A DNA stretch of 7,393 bases from Actinomycetes bacterium (GTDB taxonomy: Bacteria; Actinomycetota; Humimicrobiia; Humimicrobiales; Humimicrobiaceae). Of this stretch, positions 1 to 4,524 are shown piece after piece (the stretch's first letter is position 1; each line of letters begins with the position of its first letter). The position numbers were made by a program, and so were the translations under genes. The stretch spans positions 1 through 7,393 of the forward strand of contig JAUVXY010000070.1 in NCBI GenBank assembly GCA_030603375.1. The letters run 5' to 3'. Under the pieces are notes generated by a model that searched no databases, was not told where the DNA came from, and saw nothing but the letters and a program-made list of their open reading frames with translations.

Positions 1-48
1 CATATTAATTTTTTGCGAAATTTGTGAGCAGGAAATTCAGGTAAATTA

Positions 49-125
49 TGGTAGCGGGGATAGGATTCGAACCTATGACCTTCGGGTTATGAGCCCGACG
101 AGCTTCCAGACTGCTCCACCCCGCA
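49..125 (-). tRNA. Initiator tRNA-Met (fMet, anticodon CAT)
   Basis: Read on the minus strand, this 77-nt stretch folds as a full cloverleaf. The acceptor stem is GCGGGG/CCCCGC, the D-arm is very close to the E. coli fMet one, the anticodon CAT lies at 89-91, and the T-arm is ATAGG-TTCGAAT-CCTAT. Two features mark it as an initiator. The anticodon stem ends in three G-C pairs (GGG/CCC) next to the loop, and position 1 does not pair with position 72 (U1 and U72). The 3' CCA is encoded (49-51). It would be charged by methionyl-tRNA synthetase, formylated, and used for translation initiation. Elongator Met or Ile2 (CAU) identity is unlikely because of the GGG/CCC stem and the open 1-72 pair. Confidence 0.96.
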
Positions 126-165
126 TCGTTAATTTGTAACACTTACGTTTTCTTACCGCTCATAT

Positions 166-192
166 ATTATACCTAATTTTTATTTTTTTCAA
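166..192 (-). promoter_or_regulatory. Sigma70-type promoter of the initiator tRNA
   Basis: On the minus strand a perfect -10 box TATAAT occupies 166-171. A -35-like TTGAAA lies at 187-192, with a short 15-bp A-rich spacer; shifting the -35 by one base gives TTTGAA with a 16-bp spacer. The -10 box ends about 40 nt upstream of the mature tRNA 5' end, which leaves a normal 5' leader for RNase P. No start-site data are available, so this rests on box match and position only. Confidence 0.6.
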
Positions 193-227
193 ACCCTTAA
201 AATGACTGAATCAGCAATTCATTATCT

Positions 228-358
228 TTCAGCTAATTTTACCCCAAATACCTGCTAAATTGGGGCAGTTTTAAAAATAATTTTTGGACCATTTCCTAAA
301 TTGTGGTTTTAGAGGTAAAGAATATAGCAAATTTTTGTGTTTTGGAGTGCCTAAAGTA
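228..358. repeat. Interspersed direct repeat, copy 1 (~130 bp)
   Basis: This stretch matches 1850-1979 in the same orientation. A 46-bp core (249-294 versus 1871-1916) is identical, and the flanks are about 75-80% identical by eye with a single 1-base indel near the right end. The unit contains an inverted repeat CCCCAA...TTGGGG with a ~12-nt loop, followed by an A/T-rich segment. Inside the unit, TAAATTGGGGCAGTTTTA (257 onward) is partly echoed by TAAATTGTGGTTTTA. Several related short repeats inside one unit is a layout seen at the ends of some IS21-family elements, but no transposase is present, so the origin is unproven. The copy sits between the tRNA promoter and the end of the PKD protein reading frame. 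The whole 126-418 gap otherwise holds only that promoter and an A/T-rich inverted repeat. Confidence 0.85.
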
Positions 359-370
359 TCTTCATTTTAT

Positions 371-418
371 GATAATATTAAATTTGGTTTATCTAAAGTG
401 ATCTTTTAAAATATTATC
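371..418. repeat. A/T-rich inverted repeat after the extended PKD frame
   Basis: GATAATATT at 371-379 is the exact reverse complement of AATATTATC at 410-418, with a 30-nt loop. The right arm abuts the TAG stop (419-421) of the extended minus-strand frame. The stem is all but free of G-C pairs and no T-run follows on either strand, so a rho-independent terminator is not convincing. The position right after a stop codon is the only reason to record it. Confidence 0.35.
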
Positions 419-886
419 CTATGGAGTGTATTCTATGTGTAAATTTACACTTGACTGGTTATACTTCCATCCATCAATTTCAGCATCATTATCACTAAAA
501 GGACCTGTAAAATGTATTCTAATTTGAAACCTTGATTTTCCATCATCAATTGCTTTTTGCAGTTCTTCTTTCAATTTATTAGCAGTACAGGTAATATTAC
601 CATCACCAGAACTGCTAAATCCTTCTACTGCTATACCTGCTGTACCAAAGTCAGCCTGAGTTATTGATTCTGCACCCCAATCTACTACATTTATATAAAG
701 ATCACCATAAAACGATGGGTCATGATATCTTTTTGTAATGTGAAAAGTAAGAATTGCTGATTGAATCTCAGCCCCGGAAATTCCTGTGATATTAAAACTT
801 GCAAAACCTTTGCAAGGCCTTTTAGCGGCAGTATCACCTGCATAAAGGTATGAACCAACACCAGTAACACCACCTTGTTCTATATA
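419..886 (-). pseudogene. In-frame C-terminal continuation of PKD protein (DNRLRE-like domain) after a TGA stop
   Basis: Directly after the TGA at 887-889 the same minus-strand frame stays open for 155 codons and ends in TAG at 419-421. The translation is protein-like. It begins YIEQGGVTGVGSYLYAGDT, contains a segment KGFASFNITGI followed by AEIQSAILTFHI, and ends SVNLHIEYTP. This arrangement of beta strands resembles DNRLRE-type domains, which sit at the C-termini of secreted surface proteins; that is a family resemblance from memory. No good start codon or ribosome site lies at its 5' end, so it is unlikely to be a separate gene. The simplest reading is that 419-1720 was one ~432-residue gene broken by a nonsense mutation. 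A sequencing error or stop read-through are alternatives. A 60-codon frame at 691-873 on the same strand overlaps it out of frame and is not a gene. Confidence 0.72.
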
Positions 887-1720
887 TCATCCCTCGGCCA
901 CAACTAAAGGTAGATTTGCACTTACTATATTTAATAAAACAGTTACTGTTTCAGTTTTTGTAGCTGTACCTCCATTACCATCACTTGCCTCAACAGTTAT
1001 ATCATAATCACCTGGAGTATTCGGCGTAGTCCATTTTATTGGATTTGTGCTGCTATCTTCAATAGTCCCACCAGCTACACTCCATTGGTATGACAGACTA
1101 TCCCCATCTGGATCTGTAGCTGCTACCGAGACTGTATATTCCACTCCGGTATAGTGATTTCCCATCAAAGTTATTTCGGCTATCTCTGGAGGTCTGTTAC
1201 AACCCCAGCTTAAAGTGATTGAATCTGAATCAGTTCCTTCTGAATTAGTAGCAGTTGCAGTAAGGGTGTAAGTTTCACTGAGATCATTTAGATTAATCTG
1301 AGCTTTTTTTGATCCAAATGCACCTAAACTATCATCTTTGCTAAATTCAACTATAGGAGTAGGACTTCCAGTAACTATCGCCTTTATCCTATGGTAACAC
1401 ACACCATCTGATTCTGAATAAATGGGACCTTCGTAAATTTCAAGTTCTATAGTAGGAGCGACCCCCTCTTCTTCCTCCTCTTCTTCCTCCTCTTCTTCTT
1501 CCTCTTCTGTTACTTCTTCAACAGTTGCATCTTCCTCTTCCTGCTCTTCTTCTCCTTTCTCTTCCTCTTCTGTTACTTCTTCAACAGTTGCACCTTCCTC
1601 TTCCTCTATGCCTGCTTCTTCTTCGGCAGGTTTTCCACACTGGTTACATATAGCTGCTGTAGCAAAAAGGGAAATGGCAGTCATGACAGCAATAAATACA
1701 TACAATTTATTCTTTTTCAT
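887..1720 (-). CDS. Secreted Glu-rich protein with PKD/Ig-like domains (probably truncated)
   Basis: This 277-residue protein has an N-terminal signal (KKNK, then hydrophobic residues 6-24). Cys25 could be a lipidation site, but Ile at -1 makes the lipobox poor, so a plain secreted protein is equally possible. Residues 33-85 form a Glu-rich linker with ATVEEVTEEEE present twice and a run of 14 Glu at 72-85. Residues ~88-172 look like an Ig-like beta-sandwich, with Cys108 and Cys174 as a possible disulfide pair. Residues ~175-262 are a PKD/cadherin-type domain with the hallmark ATDPDGDSLSYQW (201-213) and EASDGNGGTAT (244-254). Such proteins act outside the cell in adhesion or glycan binding; the ligand is unknown here. 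The start is ATG with a weak GAGAG upstream and a promoter at 1789-1818. The frame ends in TGA but continues open beyond it, so the product probably lacks its C-terminal domain. Confidence 0.85.
   Translation of the reverse strand: MKKNKLYVFIAVMTAISLFATAAICNQCGKPAEEEAGIEEEEGATVEEVTEEEEKGEEEQEEEDATVEEVTEEEEEEEEEEEEEEGVAPTIELEIYEGPIYSESDGVCYHRIKAIVTGSPTPIVEFSKDDSLGAFGSKKAQINLNDLSETYTLTATATNSEGTDSDSITLSWGCNRPPEIAEITLMGNHYTGVEYTVSVAATDPDGDSLSYQWSVAGGTIEDSSTNPIKWTTPNTPGDYDITVEASDGNGGTATKTETVTVLLNIVSANLPLVVAEG
1462..1623 (-). repeat. Polypyrimidine/polypurine tract with two 63-bp repeat units encoding the Glu-rich linker
   Basis: On the plus strand 1462-1508 is 47 consecutive pyrimidines. Two units with period 63 (1498-1560 and 1561-1623) both begin CTTCCTCTTCTGTTACTTCT and agree closely over about 45 bases, then drift. 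Since 63 is a multiple of three, gain or loss of a unit keeps frame and changes linker length by 21 residues. The GAA/GAG codon run can also slip in steps of one residue. The strand asymmetry makes a triplex-type structure possible, which is inference. Confidence 0.8.
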
Positions 1721-1788
1721 AACAATCTCTCAATCAAAATAAACTTTATTTTATATATAAAAAAAGTAATTCTGATATATATTTATTT

Positions 1789-1818
1789 ATTATACAACTA
1801 TGATTATAAAATTGTAAA
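1789..1818 (-). promoter_or_regulatory. Predicted promoter of the PKD surface-protein gene
   Basis: On the minus strand TATAAT (1789-1794) is preceded by TTTACA (1813-1818) with an 18-bp spacer. The -10 box lies ~68 nt upstream of the ATG at 1718-1720, giving a leader of about 60 nt. The region is A/T-rich, so chance matches are frequent. The perfect -10 and correct placement make this the best candidate. Confidence 0.5.
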
Positions 1819-1849
1819 AAACCTGACAAGATGACAGCGATTAATCATC

Positions 1850-1979
1850 TTCTGCCAATTTCACCCCAAGTACCTGCTAAATTGGGGCAGTTTTAAAAAT
1901 AATTTTTGGACCATTTTCCAAATCAAGGTTTTAGAGATAAAAAATATAGCAATTTCTTGATTTTGGAGTGTTTAAAATA
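1850..1979. repeat. Interspersed direct repeat, copy 2 (~130 bp)
   Basis: This is the second copy of the unit at 228-358, in the same orientation and about 1,622 bp away. It holds the same 46-bp identical core (1871-1916) and the CCCCAA...TTGGGG inverted repeat. It ends about 8 bp before the palindrome at 1988-2007. With the promoter at 1789-1818 and that palindrome, it accounts for most of the 1721-2048 gap between the divergent PKD and DUF2099 genes. The two copies frame the PKD gene like a cassette. Whether they are remnants of insertion elements, a MITE-like family or a local duplication cannot be told from two copies. Confidence 0.85.
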
Positions 1980-1987
1980 ACACTGGT

Positions 1988-2007
1988 TGTGTTAAAATTT
2001 TAACACA
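1988..2007. promoter_or_regulatory. Perfect 20-bp palindrome, candidate Rex-type operator
   Basis: TGTGTTAAAATTTTAACACA is its own exact reverse complement. Its inner part TGTTAA-N4-TTAACA matches the core of the known Rex binding consensus (TTGTTAA-N4-TTAACAA); the outermost bases differ. Rex represses fermentation and redox genes when NADH is low. The palindrome overlaps the TTAACA (2000-2005) that would serve as -35 for the downstream gene, a typical repressor position. A different dimeric regulator is possible. The nearest gene it could control on the plus strand is the DUF2099 gene; the PKD promoter is ~170 bp away. Confidence 0.6.
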
Positions 2008-2027
2008 GCATGTGGCTGATTTTTAAT
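2000..2027 (+). promoter_or_regulatory. Predicted promoter of the DUF2099 gene
   Basis: TTAACA (2000-2005) and TTTAAT (2022-2027) are separated by 16 bp. Transcription would start near 2034, just upstream of the ATG at 2049. This placement would put the alternative ATG at 2010 upstream of the transcript and so argues against that start. The -35 box shares bases with the palindrome at 1988-2007. Both boxes are imperfect. Confidence 0.4.
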
Positions 2028-2048
2028 TTAAAACAGAACTTAAGCAAT

Positions 2049-3065
2049 ATGGCTAACTTAAAATTAACTAAATTTCTAAAGCAACTAAAAGACGAATTTA
2101 ATCAATTACCGAAAGATTTGCATATAACTCGTAAAGCAGGAGCATATGTTGCAATTTCAAATGGAAAAGTAATAAAGATAGGTAATCCCCAGATAAAATA
2201 TTGTCCTCTGTTTAAAATGCTTTTTAATAAAAAAGTTATTGACCAAAATGCAATAAAAGATAAGTTTGACTGGCAAATACAAAATTTAGGTATGTTTTCA
2301 TGCCACAGAATAATTGCAAAAGATAAAATTATCGTTCCGTTTGGTGCTTCAGAAATTCTAATGTATGCCGTCAAGAGAAAGGAAATTGATTGTGCCGTTA
2401 TTGCCTGTGAGGGCGCAGGAACTGTTGTAAGCAATAATCCAGCTTTAATTCAAGGCATTGGCGCATATATGAATGGAATTTTTTACACAAGCCCAATAAA
2501 AGAAATTATTAATAAGATAAAGCAAAATAATGGCATAGTACTGGATGAAAACACGGCAAAAATAGACCAGTACAGTGGTGTGAAAAAAGCCCTTGAATTG
2601 GGTTTTAGAAAAATCGCAGTTACTCTGAGAGGTGATGAGACTCAAATTTTAAAAAAAATTAGAAGTATTTCGCCTTCTAAAATTGAAAAAATTACAGCTC
2701 TCTCTATCTGTAACTCAGGAATTACAAAAAAGCAGGCTGAAACATCAAGAGATAAAGCAGATCTGATTTGGGCATGTGGTTCGCGCTATGTCAGGCAAAT
2801 AGTTGGGCCCCGGGCAATCATACAGTTAGGTGTTAAAATACCTGTTTTTATTATGAGCCAGAATGGAATTGATTTAATAGCCAGCTATTCAGGAGATAAT
2901 AATTTTAAGTCAAACCTTAAAGAAATTAAAAACAAACATTATATTACTTCAAACAAGTATAAAACCGGGGGCATTAAAGCAAGTATGGGAAAATTTTATG
3001 TTTATTTATATGAAACAGAAAATCTGCCCATAACAACAGAAGATGAGCCTGCCCCGCTGATTTAA
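2049..3065 (+). CDS. DUF2099 family protein (methanogenesis marker protein 8-like)
   Basis: The 338-residue product carries motifs I associate with DUF2099/methanogenesis marker 8. These are KYCPLF (residues 50-55), FGASEIL (98-104), a segment with IACEGAGTVV then NP and QGIG (118-138), TSPI (147-150), LDENTAKIDQ (165-174), and ADLIWACGS (237-245). There is no signal peptide or membrane segment, so it should be cytosolic. Several cysteines (52, 85, 115, 120, 221, 243) could bind metal or thiol ligands; that is inference. The family is a signature of methanogens and its molecular role is not established to my knowledge; copies outside methanogens exist. I chose the ATG at 2049 over the ATG at 2010, which would add 13 residues, because 2010 falls between the predicted -35 and -10 boxes and next to the palindrome. 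Neither start has a clear Shine-Dalgarno. The gene stands alone on the plus strand, convergent with the sugar operon, so its partners are not visible. Confidence 0.82.
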   Translation: MANLKLTKFLKQLKDEFNQLPKDLHITRKAGAYVAISNGKVIKIGNPQIKYCPLFKMLFNKKVIDQNAIKDKFDWQIQNLGMFSCHRIIAKDKIIVPFGASEILMYAVKRKEIDCAVIACEGAGTVVSNNPALIQGIGAYMNGIFYTSPIKEIINKIKQNNGIVLDENTAKIDQYSGVKKALELGFRKIAVTLRGDETQILKKIRSISPSKIEKITALSICNSGITKKQAETSRDKADLIWACGSRYVRQIVGPRAIIQLGVKIPVFIMSQNGIDLIASYSGDNNFKSNLKEIKNKHYITSNKYKTGGIKASMGKFYVYLYETENLPITTEDEPAPLI

Positions 3066-3129
3066 CCTGGTTAGAATAATCAAAGATTACTTTAAATGTC
3101 TTAATTTATGAAAAAATAGTGGAAATCCC

Positions 3130-3146
3130 ATTGCTGCTACAGCAAT
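3130..3146. other. Short hairpin between convergent genes
   Basis: ATTGCTG-CTA-CAGCAAT forms a perfect 7-bp stem with a 3-nt loop in the 136-bp gap between the DUF2099 gene and the end of the sugar operon. No T-run follows directly on the plus strand. On the minus strand the nearest run of six T lies about 13 nt past the stem. It is therefore a poor rho-independent terminator, although both genes must end transcription near here. Confidence 0.35.
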
Positions 3147-3201
3147 ATCGCAAGAGGCAGGCGGAAAAAAGAGGAAGAAAGTGGATTGTATGCTTATGTT
3201 A

Positions 3202-4476
3202 TTATTTCACGCTCAGTAAAAGCTTATTTAATAGATCAATGCTTAAGATTGTTGACCTGATGGTATGGTAATTAATCTTCCAGGAATTTCCCATATGATG
3301 CCACAACACTTCTCCTTTGCGGGTAAGAAGCGGCCACCATTCACCAGCAGAATAATTAATTGCTTTGCTGAATATAAAATTATGAATATTTTTATATACT
3401 TTCCAATATGTTTTATAGCCAAATAAATCACAAGCATAGAGAATTCCGATCATGGCTTCTGCTTGCTGCCAAAATTCTTTTTGGTCGTCAGTCACTTTAC
3501 CATTATGCAAACCCTCTACATAGATTCCGCCATATTTATAATCAATTCCAAACTTTACAGTATGGTCGATGATCTTTTTAATCAATGGAGAATATTTGTT
3601 TAAGTCAATTCCCAATTCTTCCAATGCAGTGCACAGCAGCCATGCAAACTCAATATTATGTCCATACGATGTTATGTTTTTTGGATTATTTTTTGTTCCA
3701 TTATCCTCAAATCTATCCATCCCCCACACAATATCCAATTTAACATTGGGTGCTAATTTCCAGTCAAATGTGAATTGAGGCATTCCGGTGCCATAGTCAG
3801 GATGCAGCATTCTATATTTAATAATATCAATTATTTCTAAAAGCTTGCGTCTGGAAAGATGGTCCTTTTTGCATTTAAATATGTTTGTAAATGATTCCAT
3901 AAGATGCATATGAACATCAAAAGTTTTCCTATCGCTTCCAATAACATTTGAACTTACCAGATCCCAGTCCCTGTTCATTATCTCAAAATAGCCGCCATTA
4001 AAGGAGTCGGTGCAGTGCTTCAAAACCAGATCAAAGGTTTTTTCTGCATAATCTAAACTTCTTTTATCTCCGGTGGCTAAGAAATGTTCGCATAAAGAAT
4101 AAATAGCAAAACTTTGGCCATATAATATTTTCTTATCATCCAAAATATTTCCTTCTCTATCCGCCATCCAATAAAACCCGCCATAAGTTTTATCCCATAG
4201 TTTCTCTATCAGGAAATTTATGCCTTCCGCAGCAAAGCTCCCGCATTTACTGTTGCCATAGCCATGCTTTTGAGCCAATGAAAAAGAATAGATCACACGG
4301 GTTTGTGAAATCAGTGATTTTTCATTCACTTGAGTGTCTTCTCCGTTTTTATCAAAATGAGTGATAAAGCCGCCATTTTTATAATCCATGCAACGATCCA
4401 GCCAAAAAGGCAGGAGCTTCTCTTTTAAATATTTTTCAAGTTCTGATTTTGAGTTTAAGATTTCATCCTTAATCAA
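3202..4476 (-). CDS. AGE-family sugar 2-epimerase (N-acylglucosamine 2-epimerase / cellobiose 2-epimerase-like)
   Basis: The 424-residue protein has the repeated helix-hairpin pattern of the (alpha/alpha)6 barrel of AGE-type epimerases and isomerases. Successive NGGF/GGF/GGY/GGI motifs occur at 34-37, 99-101, 161-163 and 316-318. Likely active-site residues by family analogy are Arg60 (SQTRVIYSF), His189/His191 (VHMHLMES), His273 and Glu275 (SYGHNIEFAW), Glu340 (WQQAEAMIG) and His404 (SWKINYHTIRS). Known members interconvert N-acetylglucosamine/N-acetylmannosamine, epimerise the reducing glucose of cellobiose, or isomerise mannose/fructose. The exact substrate cannot be read from sequence. 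The length is slightly above the usual ~390-410. The start codon is TTG, supported by an AGGGAGGTG Shine-Dalgarno five bases upstream. It is the last gene of the operon, 48 nt after the kinase-phosphatase fusion. It has no signal peptide and should be cytosolic. Confidence 0.92.
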   Translation of the reverse strand: MIKDEILNSKSELEKYLKEKLLPFWLDRCMDYKNGGFITHFDKNGEDTQVNEKSLISQTRVIYSFSLAQKHGYGNSKCGSFAAEGINFLIEKLWDKTYGGFYWMADREGNILDDKKILYGQSFAIYSLCEHFLATGDKRSLDYAEKTFDLVLKHCTDSFNGGYFEIMNRDWDLVSSNVIGSDRKTFDVHMHLMESFTNIFKCKKDHLSRRKLLEIIDIIKYRMLHPDYGTGMPQFTFDWKLAPNVKLDIVWGMDRFEDNGTKNNPKNITSYGHNIEFAWLLCTALEELGIDLNKYSPLIKKIIDHTVKFGIDYKYGGIYVEGLHNGKVTDDQKEFWQQAEAMIGILYACDLFGYKTYWKVYKNIHNFIFSKAINYSAGEWWPLLTRKGEVLWHHMGNSWKINYHTIRSTILSIDLLNKLLLSVK

Positions 4477-4481
4477 ATTAA

Positions 4482-4490
4482 CACCTCCCT
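4482..4490 (-). promoter_or_regulatory. Strong Shine-Dalgarno deciding the TTG start of the epimerase
   Basis: On the minus strand AGGGAGGTG is followed by five bases (TTAAT) and then TTG at 4474-4476. This near-perfect anti-16S match fixes an otherwise easily missed start codon. It implies efficient independent ribosome loading at the last gene of the operon. Confidence 0.85.
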
Positions 4491-4524
4491 GCCGTGATAA
4501 TGTAATAAGAGATTAATCACAAGC

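Noticed and set aside
241..290. CCCCAA/TTGGGG stem as a rho-independent terminator
   Set aside because: The stem has only six pairs with a 12-nt loop. It is part of a repeat found at two places, and on the plus strand no gene ends just upstream of either copy. On the minus strand no T-run follows.
887..889. TGA as selenocysteine codon
   Set aside because: No convincing SECIS-type hairpin follows on the minus strand; only a 4-bp stem can be drawn. The position lies at a domain border of a secreted beta-sandwich protein, where a catalytic selenocysteine makes no sense.
2010..2048. Upstream ATG start for the DUF2099 protein
   Set aside because: It lies between the predicted -35 and -10 boxes and adjoins the palindrome. 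The 13 extra residues have no family match that I recognise, and no Shine-Dalgarno precedes them.
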